Source: Vanilla planifolia
Taxonomy: Eukaryota > Streptophyta > Magnoliopsida > Asparagales > Orchidaceae
Reading direction: 5' to 3'
Assembly (NCBI GenBank): GCA_023846275.1
Contig: JAIUJO010000148.1
Span: 626,001 to 690,000, forward strand
DNA: 64,000 bases
Positions within the stretch are counted from its first letter, which is position 1. Every line of letters starts with the position of its first letter. The translations under genes and the position numbers were made by a program. The notes beneath the pieces are model-generated. The model did no database searches, was not told the origin of the DNA, and saw only the letters and a list, made by a program, of their open reading frames with translations. Shown piece after piece: positions 1-13,000 of the stretch.

Positions 1-1403
1 TACTCTAACCTAGCCTAGCCTAACATAGCTTTACTCTATGCTGCTTTAGCCTAGCTTAGCCAAACCTAGATCTACTCTACTCTACTATACTCTATTCTGC
101 TCTATTCTGCTCTACTCTACTCTCTTCTCCTCTACTGTACTCTACTCTAATTTATTCTACTCTACTTTACACTACTATACTCTACTCTAACCTAAACTTG
201 CCTAAGCTAGCCTAACCTAGCTCTACTTTACTCTGCTCTACTCTATTGCACTCTACTATAGTCTACTCTAGTCTAGTCAACTCTATCCGAGCCTAGCCTA
301 GCTGAGCCTTGCCTTGCCTAACCTAACTCGACTCTGCTCTACTTTGGTCTACTTTTCTCTACTTTATTGAACTCTGCTCTGCTCTTCACTGCTCTACTCT
401 TCTCTACTCCACTCCACTCTTATCTTGCCTAGCTTAGGCTAGCCTAACTTAGTTCTACTCTACTTTGTTAAGCTCTGCTTTTCTTTTTACTACTCTACTC
501 CACTCTACTCTACTCTACTCTGCTTATTTTTTGCCTACTCTACTATGGTCTACTCTTCTCTACTTCAATCTACTCTATTATACTATGGCCTAGCCTAGCC
601 TAGCCTAACCTAGCTCTACTACTCTACCCCACTTTACTCTACTCTAGGTTAGCTTAGCCAAGCCTAGCTTATCCTAGGCTAACCAAACCTAGCCAAGCCT
701 AACCTAACCTAGTTCTACTCTACTCTACTCTAACATACCCTAGTCTATCCTAGCCTACCTAGATCCATTCTATTCTAATCCATCCTAGCCTTGCCTATCC
801 TACTCTAGCTCTGCTTTACACTGCTCTACTCTGCTCTAGTCTACTCTACTCTAGTTTACTTTAGTCTACTCTACTCTACTTTAAACTAGCCCAGCCTAGC
901 TTAGGCTAACCAAGCTCTACACTACTCTGCTAACCTAGCCTAACCTTCCTCTATTTTGCTCAACTCTACTCAAATATGCTTTACTCTACTCTACTCTACT
1001 CTACTTATCTCTGCACTACTTTGCTCTACTCTGCTCTACTTTGCTCTTCTCTACTCTGCTCTACTATACTTTATTATACTAAGCTTTGCTATGTTTTGCT
1101 CTTTTTTGCTCTACTCTCCTCATCTCTACTCTACTCTAACCTAGCTTAGCCTAGCCTAGTCAAATCAAGCTATACTCTACTCTACTCTACTCTTGCCTAG
1201 CCTAGCTAGCCAAGCTTATCTTAGCCAAACCTAACCTAGCTCTACTCTACTCTACTCTACTCTAGTCTACTCTACTCTACTCTACTCTACTTTAACCTAG
1301 CCTAGCTTATCCTAACCTAACTTAACTATTCTCTGCTCTACTTTACTCTAGCCTAGCCTCACCTTGCCAAGCCTTTCCTAACCTAACATAACTCTACTAT
1401 ACT
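1..1403 (+). repeat. Degenerate CTCTA/GCCTA pentamer satellite, first block
   Basis: Runs of CTCTA (variants CTCTG, CTTTA, CTATA) alternate with short runs of GCCTA, ACCTA and GCTTA. The block is of the junction type in which a GCCTA run ends in CTAACCTAGCTCTACTC, for example near 220 and 1,236. There is no gene: the open frame at 956-1,144 is a translated pentamer tract. The block starts outside the window and ends at the target duplication of the solo LTR. The variant density suggests an old array that is not being homogenised strongly. Confidence 0.93.
1399..1403. repeat. Left target-site duplication of solo LTR 1 (ATACT)
   Basis: ATACT directly precedes the TG start of the LTR and is repeated exactly at 4,616-4,620. 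Five-base duplications are what LTR retrotransposon integrase makes. Confidence 0.93.
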
Positions 1404-2060
1404 TGTTATACCCGGTAAAATATTATAGGTTTAATCTTCAATAATTCAATTGTGGCTTGGATGATTTCAGATCGACAGTAGGATGAGCCAGGAGCTCAAT
1501 TGGAGGCTATTGGAATTTCTGAAATTTTATGGGGATTTTTCGGAGCACCGAGATTTTTTTTAAAAAAAACGAAATTTGGATTTTTATTTTCTTTTTTACC
1601 GCGCGTGAACCGGACCGGAGCGGTTCAGCGAAGGCTGAGCGGTTCAGCGAAGGCGGAGCGGTTAAGCGAAGACGGGCGGTTCGCCGAGGTGCGTTTGCGC
1701 GTGCGTTTTGATAAGCCGCGGATAAGCGGATCGGACGGACGAGATCAGCGGTGGAGATTAACCGGCTGATCGAGTGTTAAGCGGCGTTTTTAGAAGGTCA
1801 ACCGGCGCTTAATGGGTCTTAACGGGTTATTACCAGTTTAAGCTGGGTATTTAACCCGAACTGTTCGGCTGTTAGGGTTTCGAACGGCGGCTAGAGGCGA
1901 AGCGTTCGCGGCGAACGGCGGTGATTTCCGGCAGCCTTCCAAGGGGCTTTTGGTAACCGGAGATTCGCAGGACAAAGGCGAGCATTTTGGTACCGGTTTC
2001 GTTCGGCGAGGGGCTGCGGTTGATCGCGTGCGAGCTTCACCGTCGCCGGCGACGAGCAAA

Positions 2061-2406
2061 GGTAGGAAATTCGGTTTTAAATTAGCTAATTAGTAGAAAT
2101 TAAAAGCATGGAATATTTTGCTTAATGAAATCAAGCATGTGGATGAAAAATTGGACTTAGTTGAATGCTAATTTGCGTCTTTTACAATTTTTGGATTTCT
2201 GGAAAATTTCTATTTCGCCGGAAAATTTAGTTAGGTAGGAAATTCGGTTTTAAATTAGTTAATTAGTAGAAATTAAAAGCATAGAATATTTTGCTTAATG
2301 AAATCAAGCATGTGGATGAAAAATTGGACTTAGTTGAATGCTAATTTGCGTCTTTTACAATTTTTGGATTTCTGGAAAATTTCCCATTTCGCCGGAAAAT
2401 TTAATT
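2061..2406 (+). repeat. 173-bp tandem duplication inside solo LTR 1
   Basis: Two adjacent copies, 2,061-2,233 and 2,234-2,406, both begin GGTAGGAAATTCGG and end in CGCCGGAAAATTTA. They differ at only a few positions. The corresponding part of solo LTR 2 (about 33,780-33,935, reverse) shows a single diverged copy, so the duplication is not universal in the family. Confidence 0.9.
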
Positions 2407-3479
2407 AAGGCTTAGGAACATGTTAGGGATTTGTATTATCAGTTTGCCATTGAATTAGTTAATTAATTATTGGATTAATCTTACGGCAATGGCGTATGGG
2501 CGAATTTCTTCGGCGGAAATTTTAAATTAGTGGCATTATTGAAACATTAGGATAGTACGAACATCGAATTTTGTTCTCCTTGTTCGCGTTCGTCGGAAAT
2601 CGACGGAAGGAATTGGATTGGTCGGCGATTGCTTCAGTTAGGGTTCGCGGGAGTCGGACCGAGGAAGGAGAAGGGTTAGATTAATTACGAATTTATTTAA
2701 GTAATTAATGGTATTTATATAATATTTATTAGTAATTATATTTATTTAAGCATCGACCGATTAACGGATTATTAAAGAATTTGTTTCGGCGGTGTCACGG
2801 TTCAGCGCGAGGGTTCCGAACCGACAGCGAAAACCGGTTCAGCGGGATTCGGCGCGGACGAACGGCTCGGAGGAAAATTTAATTCGGAAATTAAATCCGA
2901 ATTTTCGGAAAAAGGATATATGTGGAATTTAAATTTTATTCGGAAATTTATTCCGAATTTCGGAAAATCGATAAAGGGCAGAACTTGATTTTTGGAAATT
3001 AAAATTTCCTGAAGTGAGGAAGAGGTGATTTTTGGAAATCACGTAGCCAAGTTGAAATTGACTGTTGGAAATTACCCATAAATTCAGTGCAGCTGGATCA
3101 GTTGGAAGGAAGTGTGACACTTGGGTGTTACCAGAATAGTCAGAATTTTGGTACAGTTTGTGTTGCTTGGATGGCAATGACATGGATTGAGTCAGTTTAC
3201 TCAGTGTTGGCATATTTCATGGATTGGCATATTGGACCGGACTACTATAGGCCCTATATGATGTTTTAGGGTAGTTGTGGTAGGTAACTGTGCGGTACAG
3301 ACTTAACTTTCACAGTATACATGTGGACTGGTATGCGCCTTGTTGTATCTGGACACATGTTGCTGAATCTTGGAGTTAGAGCTTGGCAATGACTGTAGGG
3401 GCGTGGCTTCTATGGAAATTGTAGGGAGAGGACTCCTTGGGACGGTGGCTGAGTCGATCTCTTCTGGTCCATGAGTGTA

Positions 3480-3590
3480 GGCCTGTGCGCCTGAGAGTGG
3501 CAGTGGCAAGGGTGACTCGCCGTGGCTAGTCAAGTGTGTAGGCCTGCGTGCCTGAGGGTGGCAGGGGTGTCTCACGTTGACTAGAGATCT
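3480..3590 (+). repeat. Imperfect ~60-bp direct repeat inside solo LTR 1
   Basis: The motif GGCCTGNGNGCCTGAG followed by a GTGGCAG segment occurs at about 3,480 and again at about 3,541. The same pair appears in solo LTR 2 at about 32,570-32,660 in reverse orientation, so this repeat is ancestral to both copies. Confidence 0.7.
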
Positions 3591-3667
3591 ATGTGACTGG
3601 TTCTGTCTATAGTCTCCAGAAGATTGATTGACGGGAGACGCTGCGGTGTCGGGTGCTAGGCGTTGTG

Positions 3668-3756
3668 ATGCGTGCACAGAGATGGGCGTGTCCCGCTGGC
3701 ATGCTTTGCCTAGGCGCCATGCGTGCGCAGAGATGGGCGTGTCCCACTGGCATGCT
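3668..3756 (+). repeat. 51-bp tandem repeat inside solo LTR 1
   Basis: ATGCGTGC(A/G)CAGAG followed by ATGGGCGTGTCCC occurs at 3,668 and 3,719, a period of 51 bp; the second copy is partial. It is also in solo LTR 2 at 32,376-32,461 (reverse), with the same period, so it predates both insertions. Confidence 0.88.
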
Positions 3757-4615
3757 ACCTGGGAGCACAGAGGAGAGCTACTCTGGTGTGACTGGGGGTG
3801 ACTGTGGTTGGTCAGAGTTTGGGACTGAGAGTGCCTTTCCACCCTACCTTGTTATGCTGTATCCCTATACTCTTGCTATTATCCTTCTCTTGCATGTGAG
3901 TTTTTACTAGCTGTCTTTCCTACTGGGCGTAGCTCACTACTTTATTATCTATATTTTTCCAGCGGCTCGACAGCCTTGACGCCACCCAGATTAGGTGGGA
4001 TCGTGGTCAGCAGGCTAGTGGAGGATATCTGATCTATGATTTTCTGAGACATTTTGGTTAGTGTGATTGATACTATTGGATGTATTCAGGGAGACTGTTA
4101 TTTCTTATGTCATGTAATATGTGAGGGTGATTCTAACTTATGTATCTAGTTGGATGATATTGTATTTGTTGGACTTGGATCTTATTCTTGTGATGTAGTT
4201 TCCATTCACTGTTTTACTTTATTGTCTTGGTGGTATAGTGTGTGGAGTGCCATATTTTATCTGAGGATGATATGTATTTTATCTTTGATGGTGAGGTCAT
4301 TACATGACTATGGAACTTAACCGTGGGGATTCAGACTTCTATTAGATCGGTTCTCCTACCGGTATGGGTTAGGAGTATGGGGTCTAGTAGGAGTAACATT
4401 GCGCGAGTCCATCTGTTAATTCAGGAGTCATGAACCTGATTTGACGGTGTACCCGGGAGATGGGATCCACATTATTAAGGAAAGTAGGTGTGTAATGATG
4501 TGTTATATCCTATGTTTTTCGTAGGCTACTCAGGTTGGTATGGGACGATCTGAGATGTCTATATGTAAAAAAAAAATATGCCAAAAATCAGCCTAGGAAA
4601 AAATGGGGTGTAACA

Positions 4616-4620
4616 ATACT
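4616..4620. repeat. Right target-site duplication of solo LTR 1 (ATACT)
   Basis: An exact copy of 1,399-1,403, directly after the terminal CA of the LTR. Confidence 0.93.
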
Positions 4621-7000
4621 CTTCTTTGCTTTACTCTACATTACTCTGCTCTGTACTACTCTTTTCTACTCTGCTCAACTTTGCTCTGCTCTACTCTGCC
4701 CTACTCTGCTCTGCTCTATTTTACTCTACTCTACCAAACCTTACTCAAATCGAGCCTAGCCTAGCCTAGTTTAGCCTAACCTAATCTAACCTCAAATAGC
4801 TTAGCCACGTCTTACTCTACTCTATTCTGCACTACTCTATTTTATTCTACTCTAGCATAGCTAAGCCTAACTTAGCCCAATGCTACTCTACTCTATCTTA
4901 CTCTATCCTAGTCTAGCTTCGCCTAGCCTAGCCTAACCTAATTTATCCAAACCAAACCTTGCCTAGCCTTGCCTAACCTTACTTTACATTACTCTACTCA
5001 ACTCTACTCTACTATACTCTATTTTATCCTACTCTAGCTTAGCTAAGACTAACTTAGCTCAATGCTACTTTGCTTTACTCTAACCTAACATAACCTATAC
5101 TAACCAAGTCGACCCTAACTTAACATAGCTTAGCCCAACCTTACTATACTCTACTCTACTCTACTCTACTCTTGTTTTGCTTAACCTAACCTAGCCAAAC
5201 CTCACCAAGTCTGGCCTAGCCCTTCTCTACTCTACTCTACTCTGCTAAACTCTGCTTTATTATATTCTTCTCTTGCCTAGCTAATCCTAACTTAGCTCTA
5301 TGCTACTCTACTCTACTCTATTCTTCCCTAGCCTAACCTTGCCTAGCCTAGCCTAGCCTAACCTATTCAAGCCTAGCCCAACCTTACTATACTCTACTTT
5401 ACCCTAATCTAATCAACTCTACTCCTCCCTAGCTTAGCTTAACCAAGCCTAGACTAGCCTTACTCTTTGTTATTCTACTTTACTCTACTCCATTTTATTT
5501 TACTCTAGCCCTAGCTAAGCATAACATGGCTCTATCAAACTTTACTCTACTCTACTATACTTTACTCTACTTTATTTTTCTCTACTCTACCATACTATAC
5601 TCAACTCTACTCTCGTCTGCTCTACTCTACTCTACTCTACCCTATCCTACTCTAACCTAGCCTAGCCTGACCTATCCTAGCATAACCTAACCTCACTTAG
5701 CTTAGCCTAACCTTACCCTATTCTACATTACTATATTTTATTTTACTCTTGCATAGCTAAGCCTAACCTAGCTTTTTACTTCTCTACTCTAACCTACTAT
5801 ACTCTAGATTAACCTACCCTAGCCAAGCTTAGCCTAACCTAACCTAGCCAAGCCTTACTACACTCTACTCAACTCTACTCTATTATACTCTAATCTACTT
5901 TGCTCTACTCAACTCAACTCTAGGTTATCTTAGATAAGCTTAGCCTAACCTAACCCTACCTAGCCTAGCTTAGCCTCATTTATCGTAGCCTTACTTAGCC
6001 TAGCTGAGCCTAGCTTAGCCAAACTTATCCTAACCAAACCTCACCTAGCCTAAACTTGCCTTACTTTACTCTGCTCTACTCTACTATATTGTATTCTACT
6101 CTATTTTATTCTAATCTAGCCTAACAAAGCCTAACTTAGCTCTTTGCTCCTCTACTATACTTTACTCCACTCTAACTTAACCTAGCCTAGCCTAGCCCAG
6201 GTTTATTATACTCTACTCTACCCAAGTCTACTCTCCTCTACTCTACTCTAGCCTACCCTAGCTAGCCTGGCCCAGCCTAGCTTAACTTAACCTCATGAAG
6301 CCTACCCTAACCTTACACAACTCTACTCCACTTTACTTTATTAAACTCTAGCATATCTAAGCCTATTATAGCACTATTCTACTCTACTCTACTCTACCCT
6401 AACCTAACTTAGCCTTGCTTAAACTAGCTTTGTCTAACCAAGACAAACTTAACTTAGCCATAATATACTCTACTCTACCCTACTCTCACTACTCTAATCT
6501 AGCCTAGCCAAGCCTAGCCTTCCCTAACCTTGCCTAACATAGCCTAGCCTTACTCTATGCAATTTTATTTTACTCTTGCCTCTCTATGCCTAACTTAGCT
6601 TTATACTGCTCAACTTTACTCTGCTTTAACCTATCCTAGCCAAGCCTAAGCTAGCTTAGCCTTACCCAACTTTATTATACTCTACTCAACTCTACCTCAC
6701 TCTACTATACTCTACTTGACTCTTCTTTAGCTTAGACTAGCCTAACCCACCCTAGCCTAGTTTAGCCTAGCCTATCTTAGCCTAGCCTATCCTAACCTAT
6801 CCTAACCTGACCTCGCCTAACCTAGCCTAGGCTTACTCTACTCTACTTTATTCTAAACTACAACACTCTATTTTATTCTGCTCTATCCTTGCTAAGCCTA
6901 ACTTTTCTCTATGCTGCTCGACTATGCACCACTCTAGCCTAACTTAGACTAGCTTAACCAAGCCAAGCATATCCTTACCTAACCTAGCCTAACCTTGTGA
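4621..7000 (+). repeat. CTCTA/GCCTA satellite, zone with CCTTACTC and ATGCTACTC junctions
   Basis: This is the same pentamer satellite, but blocks of GCCTA/ACCTA usually pass into CTCTA runs through CCTTACTCTAC or CTCAATGCTACTC instead of CCTAGCTCTACTC. Examples lie near 4,878, 5,060, 5,300 and 5,385. GCCTA-type tracts make up a larger share than in the next zone. The right edge is a gradual change placed by eye. No gene is visible; the frame at 4,535-4,759 is a satellite tract running out of the LTR end. Confidence 0.8.
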
Positions 7001-10000
7001 TACTCTCCTTTAACCTACTCTACTCTACCCTTGCCTTGCCAAGCCTAGCTAATCTAGGCTCTGCTTTGCTCTACTCTTCTCTACACTATTATGCTCTTCT
7101 CTAAATATTCTACTCTTCACTTCTCTGCTCTACTCTACTCTACTCTACTCTATTATGCTCAACTTTGCTCTGCTTTGCTTTGCCACACTCTACTCTGCAC
7201 TTCTCTACTCTACTGTAATCTACTCTACTCTGGCCTTGCTTAGCCTAGCTTACCCTAGCCTAACCTAGCACTGCTCTACTCTATTCTACTCTGCTCTACT
7301 CTTGCCTAACCTAGCCAAGCCTAACCTAGCTCTATTTAAATCTACTTTACTATACTCTACTCTAGCCTAGCTTAGCTCAACCTAGCCTAACTTAGCTCTA
7401 CTATGCTCTACTCTACCCTATTTTGCTCTACTCTACTTTTCTCTATTCTACTCTACAATTGTCTACTCTACTCTACTCTACTCTTCTCTATTCTACTCTA
7501 CTCTTCTCTACTTTGTTATGCTCTAACTTAGCCCAGCTTTGCCAAGCCTCATCAAGCTCTACTCTACTCTAATCTACTCTACTCTACTCTACTCAACTCT
7601 ACCATACTATACTCTAGCTTAACCTAGCATAGCCTATCCTAACCAAACTTGGCCTACCCTAACATAGCATAGCCTAGCTCTACTCTATTATACTCTACAC
7701 TACTCTACTCTACTCTACTTATGCCTAACCTAACCTAGCTCTACTCTACTGTAGTCTAGCCTTGCTTAGTCTTGCCTAGCCAAATCTAACTCTGCTCCAT
7801 ACTAGTTTTCTCTACTCTTGTCTACTATACTCTACTCCGCTCTACTCTACTCAACTCTTCTCATCTCTACTTTCTTTACACTAGTCTACTTTTCTGTAGT
7901 CTTCTATAATCTAACTTATCCTAGCCTAGCTTGACCTAGCTCTACTCCACTCTACTCTAACCTAGCCTAACCTACTTTTGCTAAGCTCTACTTTGTCTTA
8001 TTCTGCTCTGCTCTGCTACGCTCTACTCTACTCTATTCTACTTTGCTCTACTCGACTCTGCCCTGTTATGCTTTACTCTGCTCTTCTCTAGACTGCTTTA
8101 CTTTACTCTAGCCTACTCTAATATAGCCTACCCTAGCCTCACCATACCTAACCTCACTCTACTTTGCTCTTTCCTACTTTATTGTTTTCTACTGTACTCT
8201 ACTCTACTTTACCTTAGCTTAGGCTAGCCTTGACTCGCCTACTTTAGCTTAGTATAACACGCTCTACTCTACTCTCCTCAACTCTACTCTACTCTACTCT
8301 ACTCTACACTTGTCTACACTACTTGACTAAAACCAAGCCTAGCCAAGCCCCACCTACCTTTACTCTACTCTACTCCACTCTACTCTAGCCTAACCTAGCT
8401 TAGCCTTGCCTAACCTACCTCTACTCTACTCTTCTCTACACTTCTCTACTTTTCTTTACTTTGCTCTACTCTACTCTGCTCTACTATACACTACTTTGCT
8501 CTACTCTACTTCACTATGCTCTTCTCTAGACTACTCTACTCTGCTTTGCTCTATTGTTCTCACTCTACTATGCTCTACTCTACTCTACTCTAGTAGTTAA
8601 GAATAGCTTACCCTAGCTTAACCTAATGTAGCTCTACTTTACTCTACTTTAGAGTATTCTACACTACTCTACTTTACTTTAGTCTAGTCTAGCCTAGCCT
8701 AGCTTAAGCCAGCTCTACTATACTTTACTCTATTCTACTCTACTCTACTCTAACATAACCAAGCCTAGCCTAGCCAAAGCATGCTCTACTTTACTCTACT
8801 CTAGTATTGCCTAGCTTAGCCTAACCGAGCTCTATTTCGCTCTCCTCTGCTCTACTCTACTCTGCTCTACTCTACCCTGTTCTGCTCTACTCTACTCTAC
8901 TCTACTGTACTCTAGCCTAACCTAGCCTAAGCAAGCTCTACTCTACTCTACTATAATATACTTTACTATATTCTACTTTGTTCTACTCTACTCTACTCTA
9001 TTCTTCTCTACTCTTCTCTAGTGTAGCATAACTTAGCCTAGCCTAGCCATGCCTAATCAAGCTCTACTATACTCTACGCTACTCTAGCCTACTATACTAT
9101 ACTATACTCTACTTCACTCTACTCTATTCTACTCTACTCCACACTACTCTACTTTACTATACTCTACCCTACTCTAACTAGCCTAGCCTAGCCAAGCCTA
9201 CCCTAGCTCAGCCTAACCCAACTTTACTCTACTCTACACTACTCTGCTCTACTCTACTTTATTCTATTCTGCTCTACACTGGTCTGCTCTACTCTATTTT
9301 GCTCTGCTCCTCTCTACTTTGCTCTACTCTTCTTTGTTCTACTCTACTCTACTCTAGTTTAGCCTACCCTAGCTTAATCAAGCTCTACTCTACTCTACTT
9401 TACTTTGATCTAATATACTCTATGCTACTCTATTCTAGCCTAGCCTAACAAAACTTGCCTTAGCCTAGCCTAACCTTGCTCTACTCTACTCAACTCAGCT
9501 CTATTACACTACACTATACTCTAATCTGCTCTACCAACCAATACTCTTTTCCACTCTACTCTACTCTACTCTAACCTAGCCTAGCCTAGCCTAACATAAC
9601 TTAGATCTACTCTATTCTACTATACTCTACTCCTACGTAACCTCGCCTAGCCAATCCTATCCTAGCGTAACCTAACTCTACTCTACTCTTTTTTGCTCTG
9701 TTATCCTCTGCTTTGCTCGTTTATACTATGCTTGGTCTGCACTACTCTGTTCAACTATGCTCTACTATTTTGCTCTACTTTGCTCTACTCTACTTTTGCT
9801 CTACTCGAAGCTAGCCTAGCATAACATACCCTAACCTAGCTCTACTGTACTCTGCTAAGCTTAGCTCTGCTCGTCTTAGCTCAACTCAGCTCTGCTCCAC
9901 TATGCACTACTCTTTTTTACTCAGTTCTACTCTGTTCTACTCTGCTCTACTCTGCTTTACTCTACTCTTCTCTGCTCGACTACAACAAAGCCTAGCCTAA

Positions 10001-13000
10001 CCTAGCTCTACTCAACTTTTCTCTACTCTATTCTACTCTACTCTGCTCTACTCTACTCTACTCTACTCTATTCTACTCTGCTCTTCTCTGCTCTACACTT
10101 CTCCACTCTGCTCTTCTCTAATCTAGCCCAACTGAGCTTTGTCATGCCTAACCTAGCTCTACTTTACTCTACTCTACTCCACTCTACTCTTCTCTACTCT
10201 ACTCTACTCTTCATTACTTTAGCCTAGCCTAGCCTTACCTAGCCTACCTTAAGCTAGCCTAACTTAGCCTGGCCAAAGCTAACTCTATTATACTCTACTC
10301 TACTCCACTCTATTCTACTCTACCTAAACCTAGCATAGCCTAGCCTAGCCTAACCTACCTCTACTCTACTTTACATTACTCTACTCTAACCTAGTCTAAC
10401 ATAACCTAACCTGGCTCTGCTTTGCACTACTCTACTCTTCTTTGCTTTGCTCTGTTCTGCTCGACTCTGCTCTGCTTTGCTCTGCTCTGCTCTACTCTTC
10501 TCTACACTGCTTTACTCTTCTCTACTCTACTCTGCTCCACTCTACTTTACTCTACCTTACTCTACTCTACTACACTTTACTCTACTCTACTCTACTCTAG
10601 CCTCATTTAGCATAGCCTAGCCTAACATTGCTATACTATACACTTCTCTACACTACTCTATACTACTCTTCTCTACTCTATTCTATCTTAGCTTAGCTTA
10701 GCCTAGGCTTGCCTAACCTAACTCTATTCTACTCCACTCTACTCTACTATAACCTAACCTAGACAAACTTAGCTCTACCCTACTCTAGCCTATCCTAGTT
10801 GAGCCTAACCTAAATCTACTCTACTCTTCTTTGCTTTACTTTACTATGCTCTACTCTACTCTACTCTACTCTGCTCTACTTTACTTTACTCTACTCTACT
10901 CTATTGTATGCAAACCAAGCCTAGCCTGACCTAGCTCTACTCTACTCTCTTATATTATACTCTACCAAACTCTACTCCACTCTACTTGATACAACTCTAC
11001 TCTACCCTTTTCTACCCTAGCATAACCTAGCCAGGCCTAGCTTAGCCTAAGCAAGCTCTACTCTATTCTGCTCTATTATATTATACTCTACTTTACTCTA
11101 CTCTCCTCTAGTCTACTCTACTCTACTCTACTCTACTCTACTCTATCCTACTTTACTCTATGTTTCTCTAATCTAACTTAGCCTAGCATAGTAAAGATTA
11201 GCCTAACACAACTCTACCATATTCTACTCTACTTTGCTTTACTCTTCTCTGCTCTACTATACTCTACTCTACCTTATTCTATTTTACTCTACTTTGTGCC
11301 TCTCTACTCTTCTCTACTCTACTCTATTTTATTTTGTTCTGCTCTGCTCATCTCTATTATACTCTACTCTAGCCTAGACTAGCCTAACTAAGATCTACTC
11401 TACTCTACTTTACTCTACTCTACTCTACTCTACTAAACTCTAGCCTTTCCATCCCAAGCCTACACTATTCTAGCCAAGCCTAACCAAACTCTTCTCCACT
11501 CTACTCAACTCTACTATATTGCACTCTACTTTTTTTTACTCTAAAATGCTGTACTGTGTTCTACTCTACTCTACAACTTTACTCTACTCTATACTAACCT
11601 TGCTTGGCCTAAACTAGCCTAACCTAGCTCTATTCTACTGTACTCCACTCTACTCTAGCCTAGCCTACCCTAACCAAGCCTAGCTTCGCCTAGCCTACCC
11701 TAACCTAACTCTATTCTTTTTTACTCAGCACTACTCCACTCTACTGTGTTCTATTCTGTTTTGCTCTACTCTACTCTGTTATGCTCAACTCTATTTATTT
11801 CTTCTGTGCTCTGCTCTACTCTCCTCTGCTCTCCTCTAACCTAGACTAGCCTGGCCAAGCCTAACCAAGCTTTACTCTACTCTGCTCTACTCTGTTATGC
11901 TCTGCTTAACTCAGCTCGGCTCTACTCTGCTTTGCTCTGTTTTGCTCTGCTCTACTTTGCTTTATTCTATACTACACGAACCTAAACTAGCCTAACTTAA
12001 CTCTACCCTACTCTAGTCTGCTCTACTCTACTCTACTCTACTCTACTCTACTCTGCCCTCCTCTACTCTTCTCTACACTACCCTACTCTACTCTATTCTA
12101 CTCTAATCTTGCCTAGTCTAGCCTTACCATTCCTAAGGTAGCTTTACCTTACATTACTCTTCTCTATTCCACTCTACTTTACTCTAATCTACTTTACTTT
12201 AGCCTGGTCTTGCCTTGCCTATCCTATACTAGCCTAGCCTAACCTAGCTCTACTCTACTCTCCTTTGCTCTACTTTATTCTACTCTACTCTACTCAAAGC
12301 TAACCTAGCCCAAAAACCTCTACTCTACTCTACCCTACTCTAGCCTTGCCAAGCCTAGCCTAGCCTATCTTAGCTTTACTTTGCTCTGCTCTACTCTGCT
12401 CTACATTGCTTTGCACTGCTTTGCTCTACTCTGATCAGCCCTACTCTCATTTGCTTTACTCTATATTTCTCTACTCTTTTCTACTCTACTCTGCTCTACT
12501 CTTCTCTACTCTACTCTACTCTACTTTAGCCAAGTTTAGCATAGTCGAGCCTAGCCTAGCCTAATATAACTCTACCCTACTCTACTCTATACTACTCTAC
12601 TCTACTCTACTCCACTCTACTCTTGCATAGTCTAGCCTATCCTAGCCTTTCCTAACGAGCTCTACTCGTCTTTACTTTACTCCACTCTACTCTGCTCTAC
12701 TCTAACTTAGCCTTTCCTAGCCTAGTTAAACTTAGCTTTACTCTAGTCTGCTCTACTCTATTATAGCCTAACCTAACTTAACTTTACTCTACTCTACTTT
12801 GCTCTACTCTATTCCACACTTCTTAATTGTACTTTTACCTAGCCTAGCCTAACCTAGCTTTACTCTACTATACTATACTATACTATACTCTAATCCACTC
12901 TATTATACTATACTATACTCTAATCCACTCTACTCTACTATACTCTTTTATACTCTTCTTTAACCTTTCCTAACCCAATCCAGCCTAGCCTTGTCAAACT

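Larger units (their letters stand above)
1404..4615 (+). mobile_element. Solo LTR 1, plant LTR retrotransposon (probably Ty3/Gypsy, possibly Tekay/Del-like)
   Basis: A 3,212-bp unit starts TGTTATACCC and ends GGGTGTAACA, giving the TG...CA ends and the TGTTA/TAACA terminal inverted repeat of an LTR. It is bounded by a perfect ATACT duplication. It is a fossil: no primer-binding site, gag or pol lies beside it, so the internal region is gone, most simply by recombination between the two LTRs of one insertion. GC-rich patches with CpG (about 1,600-2,060, 2,570-2,660, 2,800-2,870) contrast sharply with the CpG-poor satellite. An AT-rich stretch near 2,700-2,760 includes TATTTATATA (2,712-2,721), a weak promoter TATA candidate. 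Open frames inside are not coding. LTR length and the ACACCC-type ends fit long-LTR Gypsy chromoviruses of the Tekay/Del kind, but clade cannot be fixed from an LTR alone. The intact target duplication and near identity of its first 150 bp to solo LTR 2 suggest a fairly recent insertion. Confidence 0.9.

Noticed and set aside
1500-2059. Open frames at 1,500-1,769 (+) and 1,838-2,059 (-), with a counterpart at 33,936-34,136
   Set aside because: They fall in the GC-rich part of the LTRs, where stop codons are rare by composition; there are no motifs and no start context to support a gene.
3303-3842. 179-codon open frame on the - strand, with a similar frame at 32,287-32,718 (+)
   Set aside because: Both lie antisense in the same part of two copies of one LTR, so similarity follows from the shared repeat. 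The product is Ser/His/Pro-rich with no domain I recognise, and LTRs are normally non-coding.
3653-3910. Open frame with repeated MRAQRWACP, also at 32,111-32,476 (-)
   Set aside because: The peptide repeat is the 51-bp DNA repeat inside the LTR read in frame; nothing else supports a protein.
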